Assembly: GCA_946965045.2 (NCBI GenBank)
Contig: OX337233.1
Span: forward strand, 2,542,001-2,606,000
Length of the DNA stretch: 64,000 nt
Source of the DNA: Epithemia pelagica
Taxonomy: Eukaryota > Bacillariophyta > Bacillariophyceae > Surirellales > Surirellaceae
Direction: 5' to 3'
Positions 1 through 10,341 of the stretch are shown piece by piece (positions within the stretch are counted from its first letter, which is position 1; the number at the start of each line of letters is the position of its first letter). The notes beneath the pieces are model-generated. The model was not told where the DNA came from and did no database searches. It saw nothing but the letters and a program-made list of their open reading frames with translations. Made by a program: the position numbers and the translations under genes.

Positions 1-1439
1 GCATGTATTTGGCTGGTGGCCCACTTCCACTCGGATGTCTCGTAATGAGAGTCGAGCTGATGTCTGAAATGCACTCACATCCCGAGAGTGCCATGGCTGC
101 CTCCAATTCTCGTTGAAATAGGCACAACATATGACGGACCGCCTCCTGTCCTCCTGTTGCCAGGGCAAAAAACACGGGTTTCCCGATTCCTACGGCCGAT
201 GCTCCCAAAGCCAAGGCTTTCAAAATGTCGGTACCCCTTCGAACACCACCATCCAAAAAGAAAGGGACACCACGGCCCCGAACGGCATTAACAACTTCTG
301 GTAAGGCATCGATGGCTAACATACAGCCGTCTAGCTGTCGACCACCATGATTCGAGACCATGACGGCATCAGCTCCGGCATCCACTGCTAAAATGGCATC
401 TTCGGCGGTCATAATGCCCTTGATAACAAGCGGAAGGTCCCTACAAGCCGTTTGTTGTTTCATCCACCGAACGTCGTCCCAGCACAGATTTTGCTCAAAG
501 AGCAGTTCTGAATTTTGATCCCATGATTTGTGTTTCCTGGCATTGTACGTTTTGTCCATTTCGTGTGACTCTCCTTCGTCTTTGTACTTATCATAGTTGA
601 CAAGACGATGAGGTGGAGGCAGGGCATCAAACCCATTTCTCGCGTCGGCTTCTCGGTAGCCAAATCTCACAGAGTCCACAGTCAAGAAAATCGCTCGACA
701 ACCAGCGCGTTTGGCCCGTTCGATCAATCGAACTGTTGTATCACGCTGTTTGAGTATGTAGGCTTGGTACCAAAGCATAGTATTGGGCGATGTCGAGACT
801 GATGCAATCTGTTCAATCGATCTCGTAGAGTGTTGACTTATGCAAAATGGGACACCAGCCTCTCCTGCAGCCGCTGACGCGCCAGAACGAACAGTGAGCA
901 AACAGGAAGAATGTGGAGAAGGGTGCTTTGCATGTGGAGGTCCCACTGAGACTACCACAGCGACTGGGTTGTTGCTACTCACATGCCGATGCACATTCCC
1001 CTCGCCCCGATGGATCACAGAGCGCATGAAGGCCTGCCGGGCTGATGAATAGCGGCATGCTCATTTCCATTACGGTGGTGGACCGACCTCGTCCAAAGGC
1101 GATTCTGGTAGCCGTGGAAAGTTTTCCAACCGGTCGCATCATACGTGGACGAAGATACCATCCCTCCCAGGCCGAACGATTCTCGGCCAACGTTTGTTCC
1201 TCATCGGTACCGGATGCCACATACTCGTAGACAGCCGTGGACAAGGTCAGTTTGGCACATTTCTGATAATCGTTCACCGAACATATTGAGTTGGAGGTTG
1301 ATGGAGTGATACTCTTGGTTGCGGTTGAACTATCCAAAAGATTTGCTTTCGGGACAACCGCCGACATTAGTTCAACTCTACTAACAAGACCTTCGATGGA
1401 TGTGTCCGTCTTTTCGCTGGTCTCGCTCTTTCTCGACAT
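1..1439 (-). CDS. FMN-dependent alpha-hydroxy-acid oxidase (glycolate/lactate oxidase family), C-terminus cut by window edge
   Basis: Oxidises 2-hydroxy acids such as glycolate or L-lactate with FMN. Exon 1 (1439-983, ATG at 1439) carries the family start region (SRAxExx-like segment, then PLFISPAG). The intron is 874-982: donor GTGAGT after an exon ending in phase 1, acceptor TCAG. Exon 2 (873 to the window edge) resumes as SAAGEAGVPFCIS and continues through LTVDSVRFGYREADAR, LPLVIKG (catalytic-region Lys), AVMVSNHGGRQLDG (active-site His and Arg) and PFFLDGGVRRGTDILKAL (FMN phosphate-binding Arg). The frame is still open at base 1 after a segment matching ALSGC, so only the last helix and any peroxisomal C-terminal signal are missing. 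There is no obvious N-terminal targeting peptide. The substrate cannot be told from sequence. An inserted hydrophilic loop of about 40 residues follows the NGF segment, a common place for insertions in this family. Confidence 0.9.
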
Positions 1440-2112
1440 ACGTTCGTCCTTCTCTTAGTTCAACTACTCGTATCTCGTATGTGCATTATGCCTTTTGATA
1501 GGCCTCATAACTCATAACTACCTACTCCTTCTACCGTGCATCATGCAACGGTCGCAGGACAGGCCTTCCTGCGAACACACGCATACGCGGCGAACGCGAA
1601 AAATGCGCTCCACACTCCACACACTTTTCTCTCCCTTCATTTTTTTCGTTGTCCATCGTTTTTGGTTATCGACCGACCCTTACGTATTCCTTTTTAACTG
1701 AACGTGTTGCTGCTGAAAGCAACGCAGCAAACGACGAACACAAGGCATACAACGATCCATTCCATCTCTCCGAAGTCAGACTTGTTTTCTTGGAGAAACT
1801 GGCCTTCGCTTCTCACACACAAGCACAGAAGGAGAAGCCCCGAGCCTTGATTCTCGTTCGTCACGCCAAGCTTCAGACGTGACTTTGCCTCCATACCCAT
1901 CCGTTTTTTTCTCCATCTTGCAATATTTCCTTCTATGATATAAGGACGCGCCGACACCTCATCTTTTCCAATTTCCTCACAACTGCTTCCCTTGACGGAG
2001 ACTACCCATTCCTTTCCACTTTTTTCAATTCTCCGACCAGCTTCAAGAGGAATCTTTTCGAATTCCATTGTAACGAAAGATTGTGTTGAGTTGTCACCGA
2101 TTGCGAGGAATC
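1440..2112. other. Intergenic region between divergent genes
   Basis: It separates two genes transcribed away from each other, so it should hold both promoters and 5' leaders. It is rich in pyrimidine tracts on the plus strand. A 124-codon minus-strand frame starting at 2068 has no recognisable domain and begins only 45 bp from the start of the next gene, so I do not call it. No RNA gene or repeat was seen. Confidence 0.5.
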
Positions 2113-2958
2113 ATGTCAAGAGGCTGGGGTGACGAATCTTCTTCGGACGAGGAGGAGGAAAACGAAGTCTCCGAGGTTCCTCCCCAACCAGAAAGTGTGA
2201 GCAATGGCCAATCTCAAGTGAAGGAAGACGATGGCTGGGAAACTGTTCCAGAGACAAAGGCTGCCTCCGTGGCTGCGATACAGCCCGACATGAATGGTTC
2301 GCAATCCGTGCCACCAGAAACGCAACAGAAGCAAGAAGAAACACCAGATAATGGAGAAGATGCCGATAATGAAGCTGAGGATGAGGATGAGGATGACGAC
2401 GATCAGGCAGAAGAAGAAGACGAAGATGAAAAAGAGCGACAAACGAGATTGGAAGCAGCAAAATTGGCGGCTGCCAAAAAGAAAGAGCAGGCCGCCCAAA
2501 AGAAATCAAGCTTGAAGGATCAATTGAATGACCTCGACGACATTCTCAACGAGTTCGGCATCAATACAGCTGCTTCGACGGAGGAGTCACAGCAACAATC
2601 GCCGACCAAACAGAATGGCGAAGGCAGTCAGGAGGGTGAAGCGAATGGTGGATTGTCCAACAACAGTAAACGACGGAAAAACAAGAAAAAGAAAAAAGGT
2701 GGAGCTGACGCAGCAGATACCAATGTGGAGGAGACAGACGCTACTACTCCCCTGGAGACAGTGGCAGAGCCAAGTAAAGCGCCGGATGTTGCCGCGGTGC
2801 TCAAAGCCAAGTCGACGAGTAGGCGCAAGCCAAGTACGAAAGGGCCATCCTCTTCTTCGTCTGCAGCTGCTGCCGCGGCGAAAGAGTTGTCCAAGTCAGC
2901 AACTGGTACAACCAACAAAAAGAAAAAGAAGAAAGATTCCCCTCAGTTTGGGCGCTAG
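2113..2958 (+). CDS. Acidic/lysine-rich, probably disordered protein
   Basis: I do not recognise a family. The 281-residue product starts at the ATG at 2113 (MSRGWGDESSSDEEEE); the frame is open a little further upstream but only with non-ATG codons. Residues 1-60 are Ser/Glu-rich with a DDGWETVP patch. Residues 90-125 are a long Asp/Glu run. Residues 125-155 are Ala/Lys-rich and likely a charged helix, ending in the most sequence-like segment, LNDLDDILNEFGI, a possible short binding motif. Two lysine clusters (KRRKNKKKKKGG and NKKKKKK) look like nuclear or nucleolar signals. The alternating acidic and basic blocks suggest a nucleic-acid- or ribosome-associated factor; this is inference only. 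It is divergent from the oxidase upstream and convergent with the acyltransferase downstream. Confidence 0.7.
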   Translation: MSRGWGDESSSDEEEENEVSEVPPQPESVSNGQSQVKEDDGWETVPETKAASVAAIQPDMNGSQSVPPETQQKQEETPDNGEDADNEAEDEDEDDDDQAEEEDEDEKERQTRLEAAKLAAAKKKEQAAQKKSSLKDQLNDLDDILNEFGINTAASTEESQQQSPTKQNGEGSQEGEANGGLSNNSKRRKNKKKKKGGADAADTNVEETDATTPLETVAEPSKAPDVAAVLKAKSTSRRKPSTKGPSSSSSAAAAAAKELSKSATGTTNKKKKKKDSPQFGR

Positions 2959-3515
2959 AGAGTCATCTATGAAAAGTCAAAATCTGTTCCAATGAAATGT
3001 CAAATCTGTTCCAAAGATTAAGGAACAACAAAGAAAAATCACAATGGAAGAAAGGAGAGTGAATCTTCTTTTTCATTTTCTCCCTAGATCCAAGGCACGG
3101 TATGGCCACAATGCCTCCCATGAGGAGACTTCTAAACTATTTCAGCTCAATCTGGTTTCCCTTACTGCTTTTATTTATCTTGTCTCTAGTGTGTCGTGTA
3201 TCCCTAGTACCGTCATTCATCATCCGCTACCTCGAGACCAGAGAGCTTTCACGGCAAAAGCGTGTCTCTGATCATGTGGATCTCTCTTAATGAAAAGAGA
3301 TGGCCCAGGTATGCTTCCCAATGACTACGTTTCCGCTTCTATCGTTTCCATACGGTCTTCGTTCATCTTCATATCTAATTGAAATCACAGACAAAATTTC
3401 AAAAGTTGACAACAAAGCCGTCTTGACCTTCTGAAGAGCCATTCATGACATGAGCTTCTGCTGACTTCGTAAGCGTTATACTGTCCATCCAAGTACGAGC
3501 CAAATGGTCTTGTTC
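2959..3515. other. Convergent 3' intergenic region
   Basis: It lies between the 3' ends of a plus-strand and a minus-strand gene. The stop of the first gene is followed by a short repeat of the segment CAAATCTGTTCCAA (about 2981-2994 and 3001-3014). A 62-codon plus-strand frame at 3102-3290 would encode one hydrophobic helix, but nothing else supports it. No RNA gene seen. Confidence 0.4.
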
Positions 3516-4610
3516 TTACACATACGTGAGAAGAACAATATCGTAGACGACACTGATTGACAAAAATATGAGAAACCGTTGAAACCAGGGCATATTGCCC
3601 TTCCCAATGGCTGTACCCACCCATGGACAGGTATGATCGAATTGCTCGACAACGGCTTGCACTTCGGGATCAAATCGTGCTCCGGGTGGACGATAAGTCA
3701 ATGCTTGATCATTCCATCGCCATTGAGGTGCATCGCGTTGCCGTAGACTGCTTGGTATTCTTGGGTGACGGTACAAAATACCAGGATCACTACAGGCCGC
3801 CTTGAAAAGGGACAAAAACATGGCGAACGAACTAAAGGCCCAGGTAACAATGACTGCCACATGCAACTCGTCGTCGTCGTCCACATCCCACATGGTTCGA
3901 TAAAAGGTCCAAAATGTCAAACCCAATAGAACTGGAATAGTCAAAGTCGCGGTAATGATAAAGTAGGGACCGACCACGCAGACCAATTTGGGTCTCATAC
4001 GTCGTCGTCGCCGCCGCCGACCTGTCCCTGATACTGTCGCCGTTGCAATGGACCGTTGCGTCTCCGAGTCGACACCCGTTCTCACCATGGATTCTTCATC
4101 ATCGTCGGTTCCTTCAATATCGTCATTCTCATCAATGTAGTCTGGTTCATATTCCACCATGCGCTGTCGAAAAACGACCAAATTCCCCACACGACCTACA
4201 GGTAAACATTGGCAACAACATGCAGTCAAATACACGTAGGAATGTCGTGAATGTTCTACGGCCATGCAGGACGAGCAAATTTGGAAACAACTTGATTTTT
4301 CATCGGCCCATGTAGGCTTGGTATACCCAACTGCAAACGGTGATGCTTTCCATTGTCGAATACTTTCTTCATTGTACTCATCGTCCGCAACCGACACAGA
4401 GGCCGCAATGGCATTAGAGCTGGCAATCACCTGTCCAAAGGTGAGCGCTGGCGTGTTGGCAGGACTTGTGCGGTTGTTCCGATCCTCGCGGCTCGGTGGT
4501 TGGAGTGGTGTCATTGGAATTGGAATCGTCGCCGAGGATGGAACCGATGAAGACCCTCGTTTGATGCTTGAATCGGCATTCTCGTCATCCAAGCTATCTC
4601 GTCCCTCCAT
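3516..4610 (-). CDS. DHHC-type protein S-acyltransferase with degenerate cysteine-rich domain
   Basis: Members of this family transfer palmitate from acyl-CoA to cysteines of membrane-associated proteins. The start is the ATG at 4610 (MEGRDSL). The 364-residue product has a Ser/Thr/Pro-rich N-terminus, a Cys cluster near residues 130-155 (CFQICSSC, then ACCCQC), an acidic linker, hydrophobic segments near 220-250 and 255-285, the DPG motif (ACSDPGILYRHP), then FDHTCPWVGTAIGKGN at about 325-340 and a final hydrophobic segment ending at the stop. The catalytic Cys of D-H-x-C is present, but the second His is Thr. The Cys/His ligands that normally precede this motif are replaced (RPPGARFDPEVQAVVEQ). 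The protein also stops right after what should be TM3, so the usual TM4 is missing. It may be an active divergent enzyme, a pseudoenzyme, or a model with an unseen 3' exon. Confidence 0.75.
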   Translation of the reverse strand: MEGRDSLDDENADSSIKRGSSSVPSSATIPIPMTPLQPPSREDRNNRTSPANTPALTFGQVIASSNAIAASVSVADDEYNEESIRQWKASPFAVGYTKPTWADEKSSCFQICSSCMAVEHSRHSYVYLTACCCQCLPVGRVGNLVVFRQRMVEYEPDYIDENDDIEGTDDDEESMVRTGVDSETQRSIATATVSGTGRRRRRRRMRPKLVCVVGPYFIITATLTIPVLLGLTFWTFYRTMWDVDDDDELHVAVIVTWAFSSFAMFLSLFKAACSDPGILYRHPRIPSSLRQRDAPQWRWNDQALTYRPPGARFDPEVQAVVEQFDHTCPWVGTAIGKGNMPWFQRFLIFLSISVVYDIVLLTYV

Positions 4611-5010
4611 TGCAATGCTCCTCCTTTTTGCGTTGATAGAGCGCAGAATCAATAGATTCACACAATCTCAGTCTGGCTCGATCAGATCTTCTACGTGTGG
4701 CTGGATCTCAATCAGTTCCTCTCAATTGATAGCTTCATAAGCTCGTTCTCACTGAACACTGGACGGGAGACGCTTCTTGGACGTTCTCGGTTCTTGTCAA
4801 CGTTGAAAAGTTGCCGTCGCCTCAACTTCCCATTTTGCCTCCCGCCGACGAATCGCGACCATCGGTCGCCCTTGTGAAGGGCGAAAATGTGTCTGACTTT
4901 CTTTCGGGACATTTTCAAGACAAATTCTACGGTACTCAAGTTCTTTTTGCTCAATGTGCCACCCTTTTTTGTTATTGCGCGAAGAAAAATCTCAATCGAA
5001 TCGAAACAAC
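4611..5010. promoter_or_regulatory. Divergent promoter region between acyltransferase and membrane protein genes
   Basis: It is 400 bp between two genes that start outward from each other and must contain both 5' leaders. It is AT-rich near 4640-4760. I could not assign a core promoter element, and no RNA gene or repeat was noticed. Confidence 0.35.
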
Positions 5011-5955
5011 ATGGAATCAAGAGCTACGGCCGACGATGCTTCCACCAACACCATGACCCTCAAAAGTAGAATATCAGAGGCATGGACCACGATCATTTCC
5101 GCTCCCAATCATCCCATTACTGTCCACATGGCCGTGGTGCTGGTATTTGTAACGCATGGATTGATGAACGCTCTCTTGCTGTCGGGTTGGAACAACAGCG
5201 GTGGATTGAACCGATGCTTGTATTGGAATGGTGATAAGACCGAATGCTCTGTGGATCAGTCATGGGTCTTGAATTTCATGTCCTTGGGCCAATTTCATGT
5301 TTGTCTCTTGATCGCTGCCTTGGCAACCATGTCTGTTGGACACATCCTCTGTGAACATCGCCTGGGTTATCTGGTGGGGACCATAGCTGTTTCCTACCTA
5401 TCCAATGGAATATTCATGTTAGATCGTTTGAATCAACCCTTGGCCCTTTTGCAGGCATTCATTTTTGTGGGTATGCTTATAGCCCTTGCTGTGCATACGG
5501 CCATTGCTGTCTCTGATTCAACGCCGCAGTCTCCAGAGCTCGACGACATAGTAGACGAGAAAAAGACACCAAAACTCGTTTCTGTATCTACGCTTGTCAT
5601 GGGACTTCTCTGCGTACTGTCATCTTTCCAGGTCTTGGAGATGACAGTCTACAACGTTGATGGAAGTGGCAATTTGTTTCGTGGAGACATTGTCGATGCC
5701 AGTCTCTTTCAAAACATGACACATGCTGCGGCAGCGCACCGAATGTGGGTTACCTTGATATTGGGGTGGACGACCATTTTGGCAACGCCTCTTCAACAAA
5801 AGGCCGTATTTGTAGCACATGCCACGGCCTTGTGTGTGGGCCACATGGTGTTGACCATGACCTCACAAGGACAACTCACGCAACCCGATCAGTTGCGGGC
5901 AGCCTGTGTTGGAAACTTTTTTACCATGCTGGTTGCAATCATGGGTTTGTATTGA
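5011..5955 (+). CDS. Multi-pass membrane protein of unknown function
   Basis: I do not recognise the family. The 314-residue product begins at the ATG at 5011 (MESRATADD); the frame extends upstream only without a good start. After about 35 polar residues there are some seven or eight hydrophobic segments: near HMAVVLVFVTHGLMNALLL, FMSLGQFHVCLLIAALATM, LGYLVGTIAVSYLSNGIFML, ALLQAFIFVGMLIALAVHT, VSTLVMGLLCVLSSFQVLEM, MWVTLILGWTTILATPL, AVFVAHATALCVGHMVLTM and a last one at the extreme C-terminus. A Cys pair in the first loop (NRCLYWNGDKTEC) could form a disulphide. No signal peptide or transporter signature is seen. It is convergent with DENR downstream. Confidence 0.75.
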   Translation: MESRATADDASTNTMTLKSRISEAWTTIISAPNHPITVHMAVVLVFVTHGLMNALLLSGWNNSGGLNRCLYWNGDKTECSVDQSWVLNFMSLGQFHVCLLIAALATMSVGHILCEHRLGYLVGTIAVSYLSNGIFMLDRLNQPLALLQAFIFVGMLIALAVHTAIAVSDSTPQSPELDDIVDEKKTPKLVSVSTLVMGLLCVLSSFQVLEMTVYNVDGSGNLFRGDIVDASLFQNMTHAAAAHRMWVTLILGWTTILATPLQQKAVFVAHATALCVGHMVLTMTSQGQLTQPDQLRAACVGNFFTMLVAIMGLY

Positions 5956-6179
5956 ATTTCGTGTTGGGGCTCCTGTTGGAAGCGTTGAGCGTAGTGCATA
6001 CAAGTACATGTGGTGTCAGAGGTTACGAGCATACAATGAAAGGAATTCATCAGCATTTTCAACGGAGTGCCCCTACAGATGAGCAAAATCTCAATGCGTT
6101 CACTACAAAATGATTGGTAGCAGTTAATGAAGGAAATGGACTTGGCAAAGGTATTCATGCTATAAGATAATTGTGTACA

Positions 6180-7007
6180 TTATCGTAGGGGAACGATTTC
6201 GCCTTCTCCAATATCAATAAAAACAGCAGACTCTGGAACATTGAATTTATCGACAATCATTTCGGCAACATCGTACACATGGTCCCCCTGAATAATGATT
6301 TCTTCATGTTTTCCATCGGCTGTTTTCTTTACCGATGAACTTCCCGCAAATCGTTTGGAAAAAGCCTTGCTGGCTTCCTTCAGTTTCAAACCAGGTATGC
6401 TTTCCATACCCGCAATGACGGTCAAATTCCGCTTCTTCTTCTGCGCCACCTTTTGTACAATGACACGAATTTGCGCTTCGCCATCGGTGGCGTGTTTGGC
6501 GGCAACTCCTCGACGTTTCCGTCTCTCCGAGGCTGAGGGACCAGCGTTCACCGCATTGTCATTCGTGTCACCCTCTTCCTCTTCATCCTCCTCGTCTTCC
6601 TCATCTTCGTCTGCATAATAAGGATCATCCGGTTCTTCTCCGTATTTCTTGACCAATGCAACAAAGAGTTTGTCTTCTTTGCCCGCATACTTCTCCAACA
6701 AAGCTGGAATACCATCAATTTTCTCAGGAACATACTTTTCATAAAAGGCCGTCAACCGTTCTTCCGTGGTCCACGGACGTTCTGGTCGTGGTGGTTTCGC
6801 AGATGCGGTGGAGGCAGGAGCTGCTTGAATGGCTGATCCTCTCAAGGATTTGTAGAGTTCCGGGTAATACTTTTGCAACCATGGATTGCAGTGGCTTTCA
6901 AAATCCGGACTGTATTCGCAATATTCCAGCGGCATTCCGCAGGGACCGCAATAAAGGACCTCCCTTCGTGGAAGAATTGCATCGGTGTTGACAGCTTCCT
7001 CGGTCAT
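6180..7007 (-). CDS. DENR: DENR (density-regulated protein), SUI1-domain translation recycling/reinitiation factor
   Basis: DENR pairs with MCT-1 to recycle 40S subunits and promote reinitiation after upstream ORFs. The 275-residue protein starts at the ATG at 7007. The N-terminus has the family's Cys-containing segment (LYCGPCGMPLEYCEYSP) that binds zinc and contacts MCT-1. It is followed by CNPWLQKYYPELY, a region around KKYGEEPDD, a strongly acidic stretch (about 125-145), and a C-terminal SUI1/eIF1-like domain (about 175-275: IRVIVQKVAQKKKRNLTVI, then SKRFAGSSSVKK and IIIQGDHVYDVAEMI). Length and domain order are typical. The MFS gene lies behind it on the same strand, 275 bp upstream. 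Confidence is high from the paired N-terminal zinc segment and SUI1 domain. Confidence 0.95.
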   Translation of the reverse strand: MTEEAVNTDAILPRREVLYCGPCGMPLEYCEYSPDFESHCNPWLQKYYPELYKSLRGSAIQAAPASTASAKPPRPERPWTTEERLTAFYEKYVPEKIDGIPALLEKYAGKEDKLFVALVKKYGEEPDDPYYADEDEEDEEDEEEEGDTNDNAVNAGPSASERRKRRGVAAKHATDGEAQIRVIVQKVAQKKKRNLTVIAGMESIPGLKLKEASKAFSKRFAGSSSVKKTADGKHEEIIIQGDHVYDVAEMIVDKFNVPESAVFIDIGEGEIVPLR

Positions 7008-7177
7008 GGTCCACTATCACACTCCCACAAGAACACAATGGGGAATGGGGAAGCTATTCTATCTCTGGTGACAAAAAAAAACATGCGGACAGATTGGTTT
7101 TTGCGTTTGGTTTTGTCCGTGGCAGCTGCTATGATGGCTACCCGCCGGAGCCATTAGCGAAGAGAGTTTGATACCCT

Positions 7178-7189
7178 GAGTACTCCTAG
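7178..7189. repeat. Short palindromic motif of the GAGTACTCCTAG type
   Basis: One of four related sites in the window built around AGTACTC or CTCCTAGAGGAG cores (others at 9636-9653, 24107-24120 and 62487-62498). All lie between genes. Function unknown. Confidence 0.4.
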
Positions 7190-7282
7190 AGGTAGTACCT
7201 TAGAATGTGTAGCTTGGGATTACTCCTCAGGTACACAATTGATGGTGTAACGAACATATGAGTAACTAGAGGGATCGCATCT

Positions 7283-8728
7283 TTATCTAGTCGATGAGAC
7301 CGCCTCCAAGGGCCTGTCACTGAACAATTGTGTTCCATCTTCCTCTAAATCCTTGGTCTCGTTCGACAAACCATTCTGTTCCTCAGTCCTGTTGAAGAGA
7401 AACCGTCTCATTTTGTAAACACCCAAGGCGGGTCCCGGTGCAAGAAGGAGAAACAAAAAGCCTTCCGATAATGGTACTCCCAGGAGCTGAATGCTGCCAA
7501 TCGTGATGGCAAATCCAATCGCATTAACAATTGTGAGGGCGGTGCCTTTACTTTGTGCCGGTGATGCTTGTGCCACAAGACTGCTAAACTGAGGAGAATC
7601 CGCCGCCACGGTTGTTCCCCATATCAAGTAAAAGATCAATGTGACGGCTGGAACCGACACATAGAAGAAGAACAGTGGTGACAAAAGACAACAACATCCC
7701 GATATCAGTAACGATACCAACGCGACGCGTCCTGATCCAATCGAGGCAGAGAGACGACCACCCACGGCGCAACCAAAGGCTCCAACGGCAATGACCGCAA
7801 ATGTCATCACGGATTCATCCCATGACGAATTCTGTCGACTCAAATAGGCTTCCCAAACTTGGGGGCACCACGTCCAAAAGGCATACAATTCCCACATGTG
7901 TCCAAAATATCCAAAGGCTGCAGCTGCGAAATCCCGCGACTGGAACAACCTCCAAAAGACTCGCGCATCAAACATGGTCTTGGTTGCCTTGCGGTGAGGT
8001 CCATCCGCTACGGCGAAAAACAACAACAGTCCACCGGACGCTGCCAAGAGAGACGTTTCGTATAGCAGCCATTCCCAGGGTTGGGGAATTTGACGTAACA
8101 GAAATGGAAACGCTGTTCCAAGAACCAGTGCACCTACAAGCAGACCCAAGGCCTGACCCAATCCTTTCTCATACCAGTCGGCCGCAACTTTCATCCCCAC
8201 AGGATAAATGCCAGCCAGAGAAACACCGGTAAGAAAGCGTAAGATTGTCATGCCCGCAAGATCACGGGCAATTAGTGGAACAAGTCCATTCAGGAGAGCT
8301 CCTGTCAGTGCGCTCAACAAGAAAATCCATGTCGGCAAGAATCGATCTGTAATATTGGATGCCGCAGACACCAAGGTGCCAATGATGAATCCAGCTTGAA
8401 CGGCCGACGTCAATATTTGCAGCGACGAGTCTGGCAAACCATACTCGTCCTAAAAATCTGAAAGGACGGCATTTCCGGCAAACCATAAGGACGTCCCAGC
8501 AAACTGAGAATAAACAATACATGGGAGTATTCGAGTCGGGATTTCTGTATTGTCGGAAGGAGATGGGGCTTCGCCATGGATTCGCTCGCTGTCCGAATGG
8601 TAGACCTGGTCCTCACGATCGGCATCGCCATCTGGACTCCTTTCTTCTGATCTGATTTGAGTTTCGCTGCATGGGTCAGTGACTCCCATACATTCAACCT
8701 CATCTGTTTTCGTCACTCGATGATTCAT
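7283..8728 (-). pseudogene. MFS transporter gene interrupted by an in-frame TAG
   Basis: A major facilitator permease; substrate unknown. Reading from the ATG at 8728 gives about 65 polar residues, then TM1 (SQFAGTSLWFAGNAVLSDF), then TAG at 8450-8452, then in the same frame DEYGLPDSSLQILTSAVQAG and a full set of further helices to the stop at 7283. The junction reads through without frameshift, and Gln is the usual residue here (CAG to TAG would be one transition). The body resembles a bacterial-type MFS group (LRFLTGVSLAGIYPVGMKVA, ALGLLVGALVLGTAFPFLL), so ancient transfer from bacteria is possible. It is either a young pseudogene or null allele, an edited or read-through codon, or a sequence error. 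A shorter protein could start downstream but would lack TM1. Confidence 0.8.
8450..8452 (-). other. In-frame TAG within the MFS transporter
   Basis: Flanking codons on the minus strand are GAT TTT TAG GAC GAG TAT. Both sides belong to one MFS domain, so a single base explains the break. Confidence 0.85.
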
Positions 8729-10312
8729 AGTTTCCGTCACAATCAACAATGGAAGGCAATTTGTTTGCGATGAAAGCGACCCTGTATGTTAGACAACGCG
8801 ATGTGGTTGCTTTGAATATACCCATTACACGAACCGAGTCAATGCCCAAGCAGCGTCCTCGCTCTTACGGCTTCGGCGTCGATCGATGGGCCGTCCTCGA
8901 CCCACTGATGCCCATCGTGCCCGGGCAGAAAAGTGGAGAAGGAACAGAATCGTAGCGTTACATGTTGTAGTGTTACGGAGAAAAGTTGAAGGGATTTACT
9001 CCTAATAACGCTTAGGAGTAGATGCGATGTGGTCGACATACAGTCGGAGAACAGTACCCTTCGGGATGGAACGGCAAAACGCAACCAGAGTGTTGAGTGT
9101 TGAAGTTCTACTTGACTGTTTTACACTTTTAAGCTTTAATTAACAACTTTTAACTTTTTTCATGAAAGTCAAGTCAATTTCCAGCCGAGATCCCATGACT
9201 TTTCTCTTTTCTCAGTGAAATCAAGTTGGACAGCACCACATTTTCAACTTTGACCTAACGTTTTTCATAAAGTCAAGTTCTGAACTATGACCTTCCAGCG
9301 TCAGCGTGAGCTGCGACTTCTACCATTACTCGTATCTCGAATCGTGGAAGTCAATAATATCTTAGTTTCTGACTTCTGACTTTAAGTCGACTTTTCTTTC
9401 TGAAAAAGTAAAAAGTCAATTTGCAAAACTTTTGTGGCAATTGAATTGGAACTCCATTGTTCCTTTTTCAAGAATTTGTTGATTTTGTGTGTTCCGTGTT
9501 CCAAGATCTCTAGTAGAGGTCGGTCCCGCAACAGCTCATCTCTGCTAGAGTGCGCTGGAGAGGTCTCTGCTGGAACTAGGTATGCGCATCCGCTGGAGAT
9601 AAGACTACCTGTGCTACCATGATAAAAATGCCTAGCTAGGGGAGTACTCCTAGTAACGAGAGCACTTATCTTGGTGAGAGCTTTCCTTTCCAGTGGTGGA
9701 ATAGTTGCTTGGTCTCCAGCAGAATCTTTTTGTTTTGTTGCCATGTCAATATTATCTCCTTTCAAGAATACACTGATAGGTGTCCTCTTACAGAACCTTC
9801 ATTTTGGGGGTGTGCTTCGGACTGCTATCCATATTGCACTCTTCCACAGTTGAAGAGTCATCATTGTTATTGCAATCAGACATTTTGGAAGGCTGTGTGG
9901 AGCAAATGAATGACACAGAGTGACCAGTATGAAACAAACAAATGAGAAAGGATAAAAGTGACCAGTGCAGAGAAAAGAGTACGGTGACTAACGTATACAC
10001 GCAACAGAAAATCTTTGCTGGGGATTCTCTAGCGCTGGATCTCCAGCGCTGAAGATGCGTGACTGCCTACTGCCTACCGCAGAACCAAGAACTGACTTCA
10101 AAGTTAAAAGCTGAGTTGACTTCATTTATGGGCTGCCAACCCGTAATTTGCAAATTCCTGACCCCCCATAGCCCTGGACCCCCCATTTAACTTCAGCGTA
10201 CATCGCTCCCTTAATTTTTATCTGTAGGCTCTTGACCAACTATAGGGTTACCCCCACATTCCTCACTCCTCACGTTCAAGCCTTTCTATCGCAATGGCTC
10301 ACATCTCACATA
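8729..10312. other. Repeat-rich intergenic region without clear genes
   Basis: About 1.6 kb lie between the MFS gene and the mariner element. A stretch at 9100-9430 repeats AAGTCAA/TTGACTT-like words in both orientations, as in a decayed repeat. A near-palindrome CTAGGGGAGTACTCCTAG is at 9636-9653 and a perfect one at 10031-10050. A minus-strand frame at 9382-9744 (120 codons from an ATG) matches nothing I know and is not called. Confidence 0.4.
10031..10050. repeat. 20-bp inverted repeat with 9-bp arms
   Basis: AGCGCTGGATCTCCAGCGCT: the arms AGCGCTGGA and TCCAGCGCT are exact reverse complements with a two-base centre. It could be a cruciform, a protein site or the remnant of a small element. 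It lies about 260 bp from the mariner insertion. Confidence 0.6.
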
Positions 10313-10341
10313 CTCCCTCCGGCTCTTTTTTATCGCACGAA
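10313..10341 (+). repeat. Left terminal inverted repeat of mariner-like element
   Basis: 29 bp, CTCCCTCCGGCTCTTTTTTA and onward to GCACGAA; exact reverse complement of 12203-12231. Preceded by TA. Confidence 0.95.

Noticed and set aside
1694-2068. 124-codon minus-strand frame in the divergent promoter
   Set aside because: No domain; its start is 45 bp from the next gene's start and it fills the 5' leader region of the oxidase.
3102-3290. 62-codon plus-strand frame with one hydrophobic helix
   Set aside because: A single hydrophobic run in AT/pyrimidine-rich 3' sequence is expected by chance.
9382-9744. 120-codon minus-strand frame in the repeat-rich region
   Set aside because: It has an ATG and average composition but no recognisable similarity, and it lies in decayed repeat sequence.
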